A DNA stretch of 64,000 bases, taken from assembly GCA_020851555.1 (NCBI GenBank), contig JADZCM010000017.1, positions 272,879-336,878 on the forward strand, given 5' to 3'. The notes under the pieces were generated by a model, which saw nothing but the letters and a program-made list of their open reading frames with translations, made no database searches and was not told where the DNA came from. The position numbers were made by a program, and so were the translations under genes. Below are positions 52,196 to 62,196 of the stretch, piece after piece. Origin of the DNA: Bryobacterales bacterium. Lineage in GTDB: Bacteria > Acidobacteriota > Terriglobia > Bryobacterales > Bryobacteraceae. Within the stretch, counting starts at the first letter, position 1. Each line of letters begins with the position of its first letter.

Positions 52196-52962
52196 TGTCG
52201 TGTCAAAACCCATGGACCGTCGGCGGTGACCGCCACACAGTGCTCGAAATGAGCCGAGTAGGAGCCGTCCCGCGTCGCCGCCGTCCAGCCGTCCGCCAGC
52301 ACTCTGGTCTCGGGCCGTCCGGCATTCACCATCGGTTCGATGGCCAGCACCATCCCTTCCCTCAGGCGGGGGTTCTCGTTCTTCCGGTCCACGTAGTTCG
52401 GTATCTGCGGCTCCTCATGCAGCTTCGAACCGATTCCGTGGCCGACATACTCCCTCACCACCGAAAAACCGCTGGCGACGACGTGCCGCTCAACGGCGCC
52501 GCAAACGTCGAAGAGCCGGTTGCCCGGCCGCGCCCTGTCGATAGCCAGTTCCAGGGCTTCCTGCGTCACCTTGAGCAGCCGCCGCGTTTTCTCGTCCACC
52601 TCGCCCACCGGCAGGGTGACGGCCGAATCGCCGAAGAAGCCGTCCAGCGCGGCTCCGGTGTCGATCGATACAATGTCGCCCTTCTTCAAAACCCGCCTGG
52701 CGGACGGCATGCCATGGACCACCTCTTCGTTCACCGATGTGCAGAGCACAAACGGGTAGGTGGCCCCCACCGCCGGCACGTAGTACCCCTTGAAAGCCGG
52801 TTTGGCCCCCGCGTCCCGGATCATGCGGTCCGCCGCCCTCTCCAGGTCCATGGTCGTTATGCCTTCACGCACCATTCCGGAGAGTTCCTTCAAAACCTTG
52901 CATACCAGCAGACCGCTGCGGCGCATCTTCTCCAGGTCTTCGGCGCTCTTCCTCACGATCAT
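52192..52962 (-). CDS. map: Methionine aminopeptidase type I
   Basis: 256 residues. Metal-site motifs are visible: VSIDTGAALDGFFGDSA (two Asp ligands), YVGHGIGSKLHEEPQ (His), and VLAIEPMVN (Glu). It removes the start methionine from new proteins. It lies directly after secY; the adk gene usually found between them is absent (18-base gap). Confidence 0.96.
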   Translation of the reverse strand: MIVRKSAEDLEKMRRSGLLVCKVLKELSGMVREGITTMDLERAADRMIRDAGAKPAFKGYYVPAVGATYPFVLCTSVNEEVVHGMPSARRVLKKGDIVSIDTGAALDGFFGDSAVTLPVGEVDEKTRRLLKVTQEALELAIDRARPGNRLFDVCGAVERHVVASGFSVVREYVGHGIGSKLHEEPQIPNYVDRKNENPRLREGMVLAIEPMVNAGRPETRVLADGWTAATRDGSYSAHFEHCVAVTADGPWVLTRQ

Positions 52963-52980
52963 TCCGCAGTGTCCAGGTCC

Positions 52981-54372
52981 TCAGAACGTACGTCTGCCGC
53001 GTATCCTGCCGGAACGCGGGGTGAAACCCTCGTAGTGGCGCATGATGAGTTGCGCCTCCACTTGGTTAGCCGTATCCATGGCGACACCGACCACGATCAG
53101 CAGGCTGGTGCCTCCGAAATAGAACGACACCCCCAGGCCGTCCAGGAGCCAGCGGGGGAAGTAGTTGTCGATGAATCCGCCCACCACGGGCAGGTGTTGC
53201 AGCGCAATCCCGGAAAGCATGATCTGCGGGATCAGGCACAACACGGAGAGGTACAGACCGCCCACCACCGTAATCTTCGTGAGGATCTTGTTCATATACT
53301 CGGCGGTGTTTTTGCCCGGACGGATCCCCGGAATGAAGCCGCCGTACTTGCGCATGTTGTCGGCCGCCTCATTGGGGTTGAAGATGATCGAAACGTAGAA
53401 GAAACAGAAGAAGATGATGCCCGCCACAAACAGCACGGCGTAGAGCGGCTCCCGTGGACCGATCGCGCTGAGCATGCTCATGATCCACGGGTTGTTCTTG
53501 GCCACGGGCAGCACGGCCAGCGTCTGCGGGAACGCCAGGATCGAAGAGGCGAAGATGGGAGGGATCACCCCGCCGGCGTTGACCTTGAGCGGCAGGTGGG
53601 TGGACTGGCCGCCCATCATGCGCCGCCCCACTACCCGCTTCGCGTACTGGACCGGAATGCGCCGCTCGCCGCGCTCCACAAGCACGATGAAGCTCACCAC
53701 CACGATCATGAAGACCAGAATGATGATGACGTGCAGGGCGTTCCACTGGCCGGTGGAGAGGTTCGTAACGAAGTTGCCGATGGCGCTGGGCAGTCCGACC
53801 ACGATTCCCGCGAAGATGATCAACGACATGCCGTTTCCGATTCCGCGGTCGCTGATCTGCTCGCCCAGCCACATGATGAAAGCGGTGCCCGTGGTCAAGG
53901 TGAGCATGGTCATGAGGATGAAACCGATGCCCGGATTCGTCACAAAATCACCCGAGCTTTGCAAGGAGGTGGCGATCCCAAACGACTGCGCCAGCGACAG
54001 GCCGATGGTCAGGTAGCGCGTCCACTGGGTGATCTTGCGCCGTCCCAGCTCGCCTTCCTTCTGCAGTTTCTCCAGGGTGGGGATGACGACGGTGAGCAAC
54101 TGGAGAATGATGGAGGCCGTGATGTAGGGCATGATGCCCAGGGCGAAGATGGTCAGCCGGCGCATCATGCCGCCCGAGAACAGGTCGATGAAACCGAAGA
54201 TCGTGTCCCGGTGCTGTTGGAAGAAATCTTCCAGCCGGCCGGTGTTGATGCCCGGGGTGGGGATGTGCCCTCCCACACGGTACACCGCCAGAATCGCCAG
54301 CGTGAAGAGAATACGCTTGCGCAGATCGGGGATCCGGAAAACGTTTACGACGGCCTCGAAAAACCTGTTCAT
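52981..54372 (-). CDS. secY: Protein translocase subunit SecY
   Basis: 463 residues, ten membrane helices. MNRFFEAVVNVFRIPDLRKR, LGIMPYITASIILQLLTVVI, GIGNGMSLIIFAGIV and GGTSLLIVVGVAMDTANQVE are SecY signatures. It forms the pore for Sec-dependent export. It lies after rplO, before map. Confidence 0.97.
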   Translation of the reverse strand: MNRFFEAVVNVFRIPDLRKRILFTLAILAVYRVGGHIPTPGINTGRLEDFFQQHRDTIFGFIDLFSGGMMRRLTIFALGIMPYITASIILQLLTVVIPTLEKLQKEGELGRRKITQWTRYLTIGLSLAQSFGIATSLQSSGDFVTNPGIGFILMTMLTLTTGTAFIMWLGEQISDRGIGNGMSLIIFAGIVVGLPSAIGNFVTNLSTGQWNALHVIIILVFMIVVVSFIVLVERGERRIPVQYAKRVVGRRMMGGQSTHLPLKVNAGGVIPPIFASSILAFPQTLAVLPVAKNNPWIMSMLSAIGPREPLYAVLFVAGIIFFCFFYVSIIFNPNEAADNMRKYGGFIPGIRPGKNTAEYMNKILTKITVVGGLYLSVLCLIPQIMLSGIALQHLPVVGGFIDNYFPRWLLDGLGVSFYFGGTSLLIVVGVAMDTANQVEAQLIMRHYEGFTPRSGRIRGRRTF

Positions 54373-54390
54373 ATACGCCTGGCCTCCCGG

Positions 54391-54843
54391 CTACTTGGCG
54401 CCGGACCCTATGACCTCCGCCTTGCCGCCCGCCGCCTCGATCTTCTCCAGCGCCGACTTGGAAAAAACGTGAGCCGCGACGGAGATCTTGCGCTTGAGCT
54501 CTCCCGCGCCCAGCACCTTCAGCCCCGCCTTGAGTTTCTTGACCACGCCCAGTTCCGTCAACCGGCTGGGATCGAACGACTCACCCGGCAACTTGTCGAG
54601 GCGTCCCACGTTCACCACCGCGTACTCCTTGCGGAAGATGTTGGTGAAACCGCGCTTGGGCAGGCGCCGGTGCAGCGGCATCTGGCCGCCCTCAAAGCCG
54701 CGCATCAGGCTGGAGCCGCTCACCGAATGCTGGCCCTTGTGGCCGCGTCCCGAGGTCTTTCCCCGGCCGGAGCCTATGCCCCGTCCTACGCGCCGCTTGG
54801 CCCGTTTCTGCCCGGCCGGTGGTCTCAAATCGCTGAGGTTCAT
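54391..54843 (-). CDS. rplO: Ribosomal protein uL15
   Basis: 150 residues, MNLSDLRPPAGQKRAKRRVG, RGIGSGRGKTSGRGHKGQ and RRLPKRGFTNIFRKEYAVVN. It assembles late in the 50S subunit. It is followed by secY (18-base gap) and preceded by rpmD. Confidence 0.97.
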   Translation of the reverse strand: MNLSDLRPPAGQKRAKRRVGRGIGSGRGKTSGRGHKGQHSVSGSSLMRGFEGGQMPLHRRLPKRGFTNIFRKEYAVVNVGRLDKLPGESFDPSRLTELGVVKKLKAGLKVLGAGELKRKISVAAHVFSKSALEKIEAAGGKAEVIGSGAK

Positions 54844-54855
54844 AGTCTTGCTTCC

Positions 54856-55038
54856 TTATTCACTCAACGCCAGCAGGTGCGGGATCTTCGCGACCATGCC
54901 CCGGAAGCCGGGGGTGTCCGGCTTCTCGACGACCTGGTTGAGTTTCCGAAGCCCCAACGCGCGCACAATCTTCTTATGCTTCTCCGGAGCGCAGATCGGG
55001 CTGCGCACCAGCTTGATCCGGATCTTCGCGCCAGCCAT
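54856..55038 (-). CDS. rpmD: Ribosomal protein uL30
   Basis: 60 residues from the ATG at 55038, which shares one base with the rpsE stop (TGATG); a GTG three bases earlier is possible. AKIRIKLVRSPICAPEKHKK and ALGLRKLNQVVEKPDTPGFR are L30 signatures. Confidence 0.94.
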   Translation of the reverse strand: MAGAKIRIKLVRSPICAPEKHKKIVRALGLRKLNQVVEKPDTPGFRGMVAKIPHLLALSE

Positions 55039-55553
55039 CACAGTTTCTCCACCGGCAGTCCGCGCAGGTCGGCTACCGCCTGGCGGTCCCGCAGTTGCTC
55101 CAGGGCGTCGATGGTGGCGCGCAGCACGTTGTGCGGGTTGTGCGAGCCGATCGACTTGGTCAGGACGTTGGGAATGCCGGCCGCCTGGATGACGGCGCGT
55201 ACCGGGCCGCCGGCAATCACGCCGGTCCCCTCGGGCGCCGGCTTCAGCAGAACGAGGCCGCTGCCGAACCGCCCCTCGACCGTGTGGGAAATCGTGGTGG
55301 CCAGTACGTTGACCTTCCTCAGGTTCTTCTTGGCCGCCTCGATGCCTTTCTTTATGGCGGCCGGAACCTCTCTGGCCTTGCCCATCCCGAAACCGACCAC
55401 CTTGACATCGGGGTCGCCCACCACCACCAGCGCCGAGAAGCTCAGGTTCTTGCCGCCCTTGACGACCTTGGTCACCCGGTTGATGGAGATCACCTGCTCC
55501 TTCAGATTCAAGCTCGCCGGATTTATGCGTTTCTCTGCCGGTATCGCTGCCAT
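55038..55553 (-). CDS. rpsE: Ribosomal protein uS5
   Basis: 171 residues. The double-stranded RNA-binding fold is seen in [40 protein letters not shown] and [10 protein letters not shown], and the C-domain in [20 protein letters not shown]. It helps accuracy in decoding. It couples to rpmD by one overlapping base. Confidence 0.97.
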   Translation of the reverse strand: MAAIPAEKRINPASLNLKEQVISINRVTKVVKGGKNLSFSALVVVGDPDVKVVGFGMGKAREVPAAIKKGIEAAKKNLRKVNVLATTISHTVEGRFGSGLVLLKPAPEGTGVIAGGPVRAVIQAAGIPNVLTKSIGSHNPHNVLRATIDALEQLRDRQAVADLRGLPVEKL

Positions 55554-55556
55554 GCG

Positions 55557-55916
55557 CTAGAACTCCAATCCCGCCTCGCGGGCCGCGTCCGCGAGCGCCT
55601 TCACGCGGCCGTGGTACAGATAGCCGCCACGGTCGAAAACCACCTTCTTAACCCCGATAGCCTGGGCCCGTTCCGCGATCACGCGGCCCACGGCCTTGGC
55701 GCCCGCCAGGTTGCCGCCGCTGGCCTTGCCGCCCGCCGCGTCCGAGGAGGCCGCCGCCAGAGTGCGGCCGGCTGCGTCGTCGATGACCTGTGCGTAAATG
55801 TGCTTGAGGCTCCGGAAGACGCACAGCCTCGGCCGCTCGGCGGTGCCGTGCACCTTCCGGCGGAGACGGCGGTGAACCCGCAGGCGCACGCTGTTCTTGG
55901 ATATCTTACGGATCAT
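55557..55916 (-). CDS. rplR: Ribosomal protein uL18
   Basis: 119 residues: [40 protein letters not shown] and [21 protein letters not shown]18 binds 5S rRNA. The ATG overlaps the rplF stop by four bases. Confidence 0.97.
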   Translation of the reverse strand: MIRKISKNSVRLRVHRRLRRKVHGTAERPRLCVFRSLKHIYAQVIDDAAGRTLAAASSDAAGGKASGGNLAGAKAVGRVIAERAQAIGVKKVVFDRGGYLYHGRVKALADAAREAGLEF

Positions 55917-56449
55917 TTGGCCCCCGCTCCGGTCTTGCCCACCTTCTTCCGCAAGACCTCACCGGTGTAACGTATACCCTTGTTCTTGTAAGGCTCGGGC
56001 GGCCGCAGCGCCCGGATATCGGCCGCCACCTGGCCCAACAACTGCCGGTCCGCGCCGCTGAGCACCAGGTGCGTCTGCTTGTCGATCTTCATCTCCACGC
56101 CGTCGGGAAGCAGTACTTCGATCGGGTGGGAGTAGCCCAGAGAAAAAGTGGCCACCCGGCCCTTGACGTCGGCGCGGTAGCCGATGCCCACGATGTCCAA
56201 TTCCCTGACAAAGCCCTCGCTCACGCCCTTCACCGCGTTGGCCGCCAGCGCCCGCGTCAGACCGTGAAGCGCGGCGTACTGGTTGCCGGCGCGCTCGATC
56301 AGGAGGGCGCCGTCGGCCTGCCGCACCTTCACTCCCTCCGGGATGGGGACTTTGAGCTTGCCCTTCGGCCCTTCCACCGCCAGTTGGTCGCCGATCTGAA
56401 CCTTGACGTTCTTGGCGAGCGGGATCGGTTTCAGCCCTATTCTAGACAT
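55913..56449 (-). CDS. rplF: Ribosomal protein uL6
   Basis: 178 residues: [45 protein letters not shown], and [20 protein letters not shown] are L6 signatures. It lies near the factor-binding site of the 50S subunit. Confidence 0.97.
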   Translation of the reverse strand: MSRIGLKPIPLAKNVKVQIGDQLAVEGPKGKLKVPIPEGVKVRQADGALLIERAGNQYAALHGLTRALAANAVKGVSEGFVRELDIVGIGYRADVKGRVATFSLGYSHPIEVLLPDGVEMKIDKQTHLVLSGADRQLLGQVAADIRALRPPEPYKNKGIRYTGEVLRKKVGKTGAGAK

Positions 56450-56471
56450 GACAGAACTCCCTGGAAGAGTC

Positions 56472-56867
56472 TCACCACACCCGGCACAGGATCTCTCCTC
56501 CCACTCCTTCCTGGTGCGCGCGGCGCCCGGTCATGACGCCCCGGGCAGTGGTCAGGATGTTGATTCCCAGACCGCCAAGCACGCGCGGGATCTCCTTGCG
56601 CCCCACGTACACGCGGCAGCCCGGCCGGCTGACCCGTTCGATCCGCGAGATCACGGGATTGCTGTCGGGCGCGTACTTCAGATAGATCTTGATCGTCCGC
56701 TTGACGCCCTCTTCGGCCAGCTTGTAGTTCGTGATGTAGCCTTCCTCCTTGAGGATGCGCGCGATGTCCGTCTTCAACTTGCTGGCGGGCACGTCCACCT
56801 TGGGGTGCCTCGCCGCCATGGCGTTGCGGATTCGCGTCAACATGTCGGCAATCGGATCGGATGTCAT
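56472..56867 (-). CDS. rpsH: Ribosomal protein uS8
   Basis: 131 residues from ATG 56867, which has GGGAGG eight bases upstream; an in-frame TTG at 56873 is less likely. [17 protein letters not shown] and [20 protein letters not shown] are S8 signatures. S8 often represses this operon through its mRNA; no site was checked. Confidence 0.96.
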   Translation of the reverse strand: MTSDPIADMLTRIRNAMAARHPKVDVPASKLKTDIARILKEEGYITNYKLAEEGVKRTIKIYLKYAPDSNPVISRIERVSRPGCRVYVGRKEIPRVLGGLGINILTTARGVMTGRRAHQEGVGGEILCRVW

Positions 56868-56886
56868 CCTCAAACCTCCCTTGCTG

Positions 56887-57096
56887 CTACCAACTCGCCT
56901 TGATCACGCCGGGGATCTCGCCGGCCAGCGCCAGTTGGCGGAAACAGATCCGGCACAGGCCGAACTTGCGGAGATACCCCCGCGGCCGCCCGCACCGCTG
57001 GCAGCGGTTCCTGTGCCGGCACCGGAGCTTGCGGGCGCCCGCCTTCCTAGCCTTCAGCAGCTTGCGGTCTCTGGCTTCTTTCGCAGTCGTCGCCAT
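56887..57096 (-). CDS. rpsN: Ribosomal protein uS14 (zinc-binding form)
   Basis: 69 residues. The [20 protein letters not shown] segment is the four-cysteine zinc site of the Z-type S14, and the tail REL-like [16 protein letters not shown] is conserved. The Z-type is usual in bacteria outside Proteobacteria. Confidence 0.95.
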   Translation of the reverse strand: MATTAKEARDRKLLKARKAGARKLRCRHRNRCQRCGRPRGYLRKFGLCRICFRQLALAGEIPGVIKASW

Positions 57097-57111
57097 CGCT
57101 TGCTCGCCTCC

Positions 57112-57654
57112 TCACTGGCGGAACGGCATGCCCAGATGTTTCAGCAGCGCGAGCCCTTCGGCGTCGGTCGCGGCCGTCGTCGTGATGCAGATGTTCATGC
57201 CCTTGATCTTCTCGACCTTGTTGTAGTCAATCTCCGGGAAGATGAGCTGGTCCCGGATGCCCAGGGTGTAGCTTCCGCGTCCGTCGAAGGACTTGCTGGA
57301 AACGCCCCGGAAGTCCCTCACGCGGGGGAGCGCCACGTTCACCAGACGGTCCAGGAATTCGTACATGCGGTCGCCGCGAATGGTGACCGTGCAGCCGATC
57401 GACATGCCGGCGCGGAGCTTGAAGGCCGCGATCGACTTGCGGGCCTTGGTAATGACCGGCTTCTGTCCGGTGATGAGCCCCAGTTCGCCGACGGCGCCGT
57501 CCAGCAGCTTCGGATTCTGAGTCGCTTCCCCAAGGCCGATGTTGACCGAGATCTTCTCCAGCTTCGGCACGGCCATGAGGTTGGCGTATCCGAACTCCTT
57601 CATCAGCGCCGGCGCCACCGTCTTCTTGTAATGTTCCTTGAGTCTGGCAGCCAT
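57112..57654 (-). CDS. rplE: Ribosomal protein uL5
   Basis: 180 residues: [38 protein letters not shown], and [20 protein letters not shown] are L5 signatures. It binds 5S rRNA and contacts the P-site tRNA. Confidence 0.97.
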   Translation of the reverse strand: MAARLKEHYKKTVAPALMKEFGYANLMAVPKLEKISVNIGLGEATQNPKLLDGAVGELGLITGQKPVITKARKSIAAFKLRAGMSIGCTVTIRGDRMYEFLDRLVNVALPRVRDFRGVSSKSFDGRGSYTLGIRDQLIFPEIDYNKVEKIKGMNICITTTAATDAEGLALLKHLGMPFRQ

Positions 57655-57664
57655 GTTCCTTCCC

Positions 57665-58039
57665 TTACTTCCTGTCCAGCGGGCTTCCGCACTTGCGGCA
57701 GACCCGCGTCCGCTGGAGCCGGCCTCCGGCCTGCTCCACCTTGGCCGCGATCCGCACCGGACCGCAGGACGGGCACACGATCATCACGTTGGAGACGGCG
57801 ATCGGGGATTCCCGTTCCGCGATTCCTCCCTTGATCTGCTTGGCGGGGTTGGGCCGGGTGTGCCGCTTGATCATCTGCACGTGCTCCACCAGGATCTTGC
57901 CGGTCTTGCGGCTGACATTCAACACGCGCCCCGTCTTTCCCTTGTCCCGTCCGGCGATCACCTGAACCGTGTCGTTCTTGCGGACCAGGATGCGGGCCGG
58001 CAAGGCGGCTTTCTGCCCGCTGGTCAATGTCTTCGCCAT
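57665..58039 (-). CDS. rplX: Ribosomal protein uL24
   Basis: 124 residues from ATG at 58039, which shares a base with the rplN stop. The KOW motif is [20 protein letters not shown]-terminal CPSCG...CRKCG pair forms a zinc ribbon, as in the longer bacterial L24 proteins. About 20 extra residues precede the KOW region ([20 protein letters not shown]). Confidence 0.94.
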   Translation of the reverse strand: MAKTLTSGQKAALPARILVRKNDTVQVIAGRDKGKTGRVLNVSRKTGKILVEHVQMIKRHTRPNPAKQIKGGIAERESPIAVSNVMIVCPSCGPVRIAAKVEQAGGRLQRTRVCRKCGSPLDRK

Positions 58040-58407
58040 CAGATCACCTCCGGCGCCAGCGACACGATCTTCATGAACCGCTTGTCGCGCAGTTCGCGGG
58101 CCACCGGACCGAACACACGCGTGCCGACCGGCTCGCCCGTCTCGTTGATCAGCACGGCGGCGTTGGAGTCGAAACGGATGTAGGTGCCGTCTTTGCGGCG
58201 CGTCTCCTTGCGCATCCGCACGATCACGCAGCGCACGACCTTGCCCTTCTTGATCGCCGAGTCCGGCGCGGCCTCTTTGACGCTGGCCGTAACCACGTCG
58301 CCCAGTCCCGCGCGCAGACCCAGATCGCCGCCGCGCGGCAGGATGCACTGGAGCCTGCGGGCGCCGCTGTTATCGGCCACCTCCAGCATGGTTCGCATTC
58401 CGATCAT
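58039..58407 (-). CDS. rplN: Ribosomal protein uL14
   Basis: 122 residues: [40 protein letters not shown], and [20 protein letters not shown] are L14 signatures. It forms inter-subunit bridges. Confidence 0.97.
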   Translation of the reverse strand: MIGMRTMLEVADNSGARRLQCILPRGGDLGLRAGLGDVVTASVKEAAPDSAIKKGKVVRCVIVRMRKETRRKDGTYIRFDSNAAVLINETGEPVGTRVFGPVARELRDKRFMKIVSLAPEVI

Positions 58408-58419
58408 GGCCTTCTCCTG

Positions 58420-58752
58420 TTACGCCTCGCTCTGCCCGCCCGTCAGCGGCGGCAGATCCCCCACGTTTTCCGGCTCGACGCTGACCTGAGCCGCCCGGCG
58501 CAACACCTCGGCCAGCCGCCACTTCTTCAGCCGGCTGAGCGGCCGGGACTCGCTGATGCGCACCGTATCGCCGAGCCGGGCCGTGCCGTCCTCGTCGTGC
58601 GCGTAAAACCTCTTCCTGCGCGTCACCACCCTGCGGTACAGCGGGTGGGCGACCCGGCGCGTGACCTCCACCACGATGGTCTTGGCCATCTTCGTGGAGA
58701 CCACTTCGCCGACCTTCTCGTTCCTCCGGGAGATCGCTTTGTCTTCGCTCAT
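58420..58752 (-). CDS. rpsQ: Ribosomal protein uS17
   Basis: 110 residues from ATG 58752. The core is [31 protein letters not shown], and [15 protein letters not shown]. The C-terminus has about 25 extra residues after the usual end ([20 protein letters not shown]). An upstream in-frame extension runs into rpmC in another frame and is not coding. Confidence 0.95.
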   Translation of the reverse strand: MSEDKAISRRNEKVGEVVSTKMAKTIVVEVTRRVAHPLYRRVVTRRKRFYAHDEDGTARLGDTVRISESRPLSRLKKWRLAEVLRRAAQVSVEPENVGDLPPLTGGQSEA

Positions 58753-58760
58753 CTTCGGCC

Positions 58761-58964
58761 TCAGCCCTTCTCTTCCACGGCGGCTCGCTCGCGAAGGACG
58801 GTAAGCGCACGGGCCCGGTCCTTGCGCAGGACCCGGTACTTCTTCACCCCGTCGGTCTGTCCCATCAGGATCTGGAAGCGCAGCCGGTAGATCTGTTCGG
58901 TCATGTCTCTGAGCTGCGCCCTCAATTCGGCGCTGTCGAGATCCCTGACTTTGTCCGCCCTCAT
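58761..58964 (-). CDS. rpmC: Ribosomal protein uL29
   Basis: 67 residues, two helices: [20 protein letters not shown] and [20 protein letters not shown]. It surrounds the tunnel exit and binds the signal recognition particle. It lies eight bases before rpsQ. Confidence 0.93.
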   Translation of the reverse strand: MRADKVRDLDSAELRAQLRDMTEQIYRLRFQILMGQTDGVKKYRVLRKDRARALTVLRERAAVEEKG

Positions 58965-58976
58965 AATCGGTTCCTC

Positions 58977-59393
58977 TCACTCCACCCCTGGCCGCACCAC
59001 CAGCTTGCAGGGGAGGGGCAGCTTGTCGGCGGCCAACTGCATGGCCTCTCGGGCCACCTTCAGAGGCACGCCCTCCATCTCAAACAGGATTTTGCCCGGC
59101 CGGATAACAGCCACCCATTGCTCGGGCGCGCCCTTGCCTTTGCCCATGCGGGTTTCCGCCGGCTTCTTGGTGATGGGCTTGTCGGGAAACAGCCGGATCC
59201 AGACCTTGCCGCCGCGTTTGATGAACCGTGTCATGGCCACGCGGGCCGCCTCGATCTGGCGGTCCGTGATCCAGCCGCAACGCATGGCCTTCAGCCCGAA
59301 ATCGCCGAAGGAGAGATCCGACCCGCGCCACGCTTTGCCGGCCATCCGTCCGCGCTGCTGCTTTCTGTACTTGACCTTCTTCGGCATCAACAT
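58977..59393 (-). CDS. rplP: Ribosomal protein uL16
   Basis: 138 residues: [35 protein letters not shown] and [20 protein letters not shown] are L16 signatures. Start at 59393 has GAAGGAA about eight bases upstream; an ATG two codons later (59387) matches the usual MPKK start and may be the true one. It contacts the A-site tRNA. Confidence 0.95.
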   Translation of the reverse strand: MLMPKKVKYRKQQRGRMAGKAWRGSDLSFGDFGLKAMRCGWITDRQIEAARVAMTRFIKRGGKVWIRLFPDKPITKKPAETRMGKGKGAPEQWVAVIRPGKILFEMEGVPLKVAREAMQLAADKLPLPCKLVVRPGVE

Positions 59394-59397
59394 GGCT

Positions 59398-60336
59398 TTA
59401 TTCCTTCTCCGCCGGGCCGGCGTCCGCGGCCTGCTCCGGCTCGGGGGAGCCGGCGGGCTCCGCCGCGGCGGCGGGCAACGGCGGGCCTTCCTGCCTCAAC
59501 TCCTGCTTCCAGGCCGGCTGCGGCGGCGTGAGAGGCGGCGCGATGGGCGCCGGCGCCCGCGCCGGTTGAGGCATGTCTACGGGAGCGGCCTGCACCGGGG
59601 GCCCGGAGGGCTGGGCGGCCGGCGAAGGAGGTCCGCCTCGCCGCTCGCGGCGCTCCCGCGGCGGGGTGCGGCGGGGCTCGGGTTCGCCGAACAGCGAAGG
59701 CCGCGCCTGCGCATCCAGAATCTCACCCTTATACACCCAGGTCTTCACGCCGATGACGCCGTAGGTTGTCTGCGCCTCACAGAATCCGTAGTCGATATCC
59801 GCCCGGAGCGTATGCAGGGGCAACTGGCCTTGCAGATACCACTCGCTGCGCGCAATCTCGGCTCCGTTGAGCCGGCCCGACACGCGGACCTTGATCCCCT
59901 TGCAGCCGAATCGCAAGGCGCTGTCCACGGCCTTGCGCATGGCGCGCCGGAAGGCCACGCGCTTCTCCAGTTGAAGCGCGATCGACTCCGACACGAGCTG
60001 CGCGTCGAGCTCCGGCTTGTGTACCTCCTGGATGTCGACGAATACGTCGCGCCGGGTGCTGGCAGCCAGTTCCTGCTTCAACTTCTCGATCTCCGCGCCC
60101 TTGCGGCCGATCACGATTCCCGGCCGGGAGGTCCGGATGGTCACCCGGAGCCTGTTGCCGGGACGGTCAACCTCCACCGAGCTGACCCCCGCGGCCTTCA
60201 GCCTCTCGCGCAGGGAGGCCTTCAGTTTGAGGTCCTCGTGGAGCAGTTTGGCGTAATCCTGCTTGGCGAACCAGCGCGATCGCCAGTTCTTCGTGTAGCC
60301 CAGCCTGAACCCGTACGGATGTACTTTCTGTCCCAT
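59398..60336 (-). CDS. rpsC: Ribosomal protein uS3 with long proline/alanine-rich tail
   Basis: 312 residues. The core (1-212) has [20 protein letters not shown], a KH domain ([20 protein letters not shown]) and [20 protein letters not shown]. From about 213 on the protein continues with nearly 100 residues of Pro/Ala/Arg/Gln-rich sequence ([20 protein letters not shown] and onward) with no known domain; normal S3 ends near 210-235. S3 lines the mRNA entry site; the tail would project from the 30S head. Confidence 0.95.
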   Translation of the reverse strand: MGQKVHPYGFRLGYTKNWRSRWFAKQDYAKLLHEDLKLKASLRERLKAAGVSSVEVDRPGNRLRVTIRTSRPGIVIGRKGAEIEKLKQELAASTRRDVFVDIQEVHKPELDAQLVSESIALQLEKRVAFRRAMRKAVDSALRFGCKGIKVRVSGRLNGAEIARSEWYLQGQLPLHTLRADIDYGFCEAQTTYGVIGVKTWVYKGEILDAQARPSLFGEPEPRRTPPRERRERRGGPPSPAAQPSGPPVQAAPVDMPQPARAPAPIAPPLTPPQPAWKQELRQEGPPLPAAAAEPAGSPEPEQAADAGPAEKE

Positions 60337-60354
60337 AGTCAGTCGTCCTGGTCT

Positions 60355-60690
60355 CTATCCCTCCGCCACGGTCACGGCGATGTGGGCGCTGCGCCTTTGG
60401 TAGCGGTATGCCCGCCCCATCGGAGCGGGGCGGACCCGCTTGGAGCGGGGGCCCTCATTCACGTAAGCCTCCGCCACCACCAGTTTGTCCACATCCACGT
60501 CGGTGATCCGGTTCTGGGCGTTGGCGATCGCCGAACGCAGCACCTTCTCGACGGCGGGCGCGATGCGCTTGTTGGTGCCGCGCAGGATGTTCAGCGCCTC
60601 ACCCGCGTTTCTCCCCCGGATCAGGTCCACCACGAGACGCGCCTTCTGCGGTGAAACCCGAATGTATCTAGCCTCCGCTCTGGCTTCCAT
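60355..60690 (-). CDS. rplV: Ribosomal protein uL22
   Basis: 111 residues: [35 protein letters not shown], and [20 protein letters not shown] are L22 signatures; a hairpin loop reaches the exit tunnel. The 76-base spacer upstream to rpsS contains a heptamer array. Confidence 0.96.
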   Translation of the reverse strand: MEARAEARYIRVSPQKARLVVDLIRGRNAGEALNILRGTNKRIAPAVEKVLRSAIANAQNRITDVDVDKLVVAEAYVNEGPRSKRVRPAPMGRAYRYQRRSAHIAVTVAEG

Positions 60691-60698
60691 AAGATCCT

Positions 60699-60733
60699 CA
60701 GCTCTCTGCTCTCAGCCTCCAGCCTCCAGCCTC
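60699..60733. repeat. Heptanucleotide array between rpsS and rplV
   Basis: Five consecutive 7-base units on the + strand: CAGCTCT, CTGCTCT, then CAGCCTC three times. They lie in the 76-base spacer between rpsS and rplV, upstream of rplV. Confidence 0.6.
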
Positions 60734-60766
60734 CGGTTTTCCGAAGGCCGGCCGATGGCGGCTCCT

Positions 60767-61057
60767 TCATGCCGGCTTGGCCGTCTTCTCCGTCGCCGCC
60801 TTCGCCGCGTGCCCCCGGAACTGCCGCGTGGGGGCGAACTCCCCCAGTTTGTGCCCGACCATGTTCTCCGTCACGTACACCGGGATGAACTTCCTCCCGT
60901 TGTGTACGGCAATCGTGTGTCCGATGAAGTCAGGCAGGATGATGGAACGCCGCGACCAGGTGCGGATCACCTTCTTTTCGTTTTTCGCGTTCAACGCGGC
61001 CACTTTCGTGACTAGGTGCTCGTCGCTGAACGGCCCTTTTTTCAAAGAACGACCCAT
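60767..61057 (-). CDS. rpsS: Ribosomal protein uS19
   Basis: 96 residues: [39 protein letters not shown], and [20 protein letters not shown] are S19 signatures. It sits in the 30S head next to S13. Confidence 0.97.
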   Translation of the reverse strand: MGRSLKKGPFSDEHLVTKVAALNAKNEKKVIRTWSRRSIILPDFIGHTIAVHNGRKFIPVYVTENMVGHKLGEFAPTRQFRGHAAKAATEKTAKPA

Positions 61058-61076
61058 AGTTCCTCGCTCCGCCCCC

Positions 61077-61907
61077 TCAACGCTTCTTCGACCGGTGCGT
61101 GACGATCCACTTGTCCGTCCGCTTGTTGTTGCGCGTCTTGAATCCGCGCGTGGGCTGGCCCCAAGGCGTTACCGGGTTGCGCCCGCCGGAGGTCTTCCCT
61201 TCGCCGCCTCCGTGGGGGTGATCCACGGGGTTCATGCTGACGCCGCGGTTGTGCGGCCGCTTGCCCATCCACCGCTTCCGTCCCGCTTTGCCCAGCGAGA
61301 CGTTCTCGTGGTCGGTGTTGCCCACCTGGCCGACGGTGGCCATGCACGCGACTTCCACCCTCCGGACCTCGCCCGAGGGCAACTTCAACAGGGCGTAGTC
61401 GCCTTCCTTGGAAACCAGTTGGGCCTGGGTGCCGGCGGCGCGCGCCATCTGCGCGCCCTTGCCGGGCCGCAGTTCGATGCTGTGCACGACCGTGCCCGCC
61501 GGAATGTTCCTCAGCGGCAGCGCGTTGCCCACCAGGATGTCGGCCTCCGGTCCGGAGACCACCGTCCGGCCGACGGTCAGGCCCAGGGGGCACAGGATGT
61601 AACGCTTCTCCCCGTCCCTGTAGTTGAGCAGCGCGATCCGCGCGCTCCGGTTGGGATCGTATTCGATGGCCGCCACACGGGCCGGAATGCCCGTCTTGTC
61701 CCGCTTGAAGTCGATCAGACGGTAGGACTTCTGGTGTCCGCCCCCCCGGAATCTCGAGGAGATGCGTCCCCGGCTGTTGCGGCCGCCGCTACGCTTTTTG
61801 CCCGTGGTCAACGACTTCTCCGGCTTCTTGTCGCTGAGATCCTTCCGCGACACCACCGTCTGGAAGCGGCGCGTGGCGGTGGTGGGGCGGTAATTCTTGA
61901 TTGGCAT
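61077..61907 (-). CDS. rplB: Ribosomal protein uL2
   Basis: 276 residues: [60 protein letters not shown] are L2 signatures, with the conserved His of GGGEGK region near the peptidyl transferase center. It follows rplW by one base. Confidence 0.98.
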   Translation of the reverse strand: MPIKNYRPTTATRRFQTVVSRKDLSDKKPEKSLTTGKKRSGGRNSRGRISSRFRGGGHQKSYRLIDFKRDKTGIPARVAAIEYDPNRSARIALLNYRDGEKRYILCPLGLTVGRTVVSGPEADILVGNALPLRNIPAGTVVHSIELRPGKGAQMARAAGTQAQLVSKEGDYALLKLPSGEVRRVEVACMATVGQVGNTDHENVSLGKAGRKRWMGKRPHNRGVSMNPVDHPHGGGEGKTSGGRNPVTPWGQPTRGFKTRNNKRTDKWIVTHRSKKR

Positions 61908-61908
61908 G

Positions 61909-62196
61909 CTAAATCTCCGCGAATTCCGGCATCTTCTCGCCGTCCTTCAGCTTCACGTAAGCCTTCTTCCAGTCGGGGCGGTAGCCGCTGAAACGGCCGC
62001 GGCGCCGCAGTTTACCCGTCAGGCTGGATGTCCGGACTTCCTCCACTTTGACCTTGAACAACTTCTCCACGGCGCCGCGGATCTCGACCTTGTTCGCCCG
62101 GGGATCGACTTCAAAGCAAAGCGTGCGCTCGGTTTCCTTCTTCGCAACCCCCTTCTCGGTCACCAGGGGCCGCCGGATCACCTCATAAATGTTCAT
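61909..62196 (-). CDS. rplW: Ribosomal protein uL23
   Basis: 95 residues: [34 protein letters not shown] [20 protein letters not shown], and [19 protein letters not shown] are L23 signatures. It binds trigger factor at the tunnel exit. Start overlaps the rplD stop. Confidence 0.96.
   Translation of the reverse strand: MNIYEVIRRPLVTEKGVAKKETERTLCFEVDPRANKVEIRGAVEKLFKVKVEEVRTSSLTGKLRRRGRFSGYRPDWKKAYVKLKDGEKMPEFAEI

Noticed and set aside
51733..55560. A 1275-codon open frame on the + strand.
   Set aside because: It is antisense to infA, map, secY, rplO, rpmD and rpsE; long antisense frames are expected at this G+C and the minus strand encodes known proteins.
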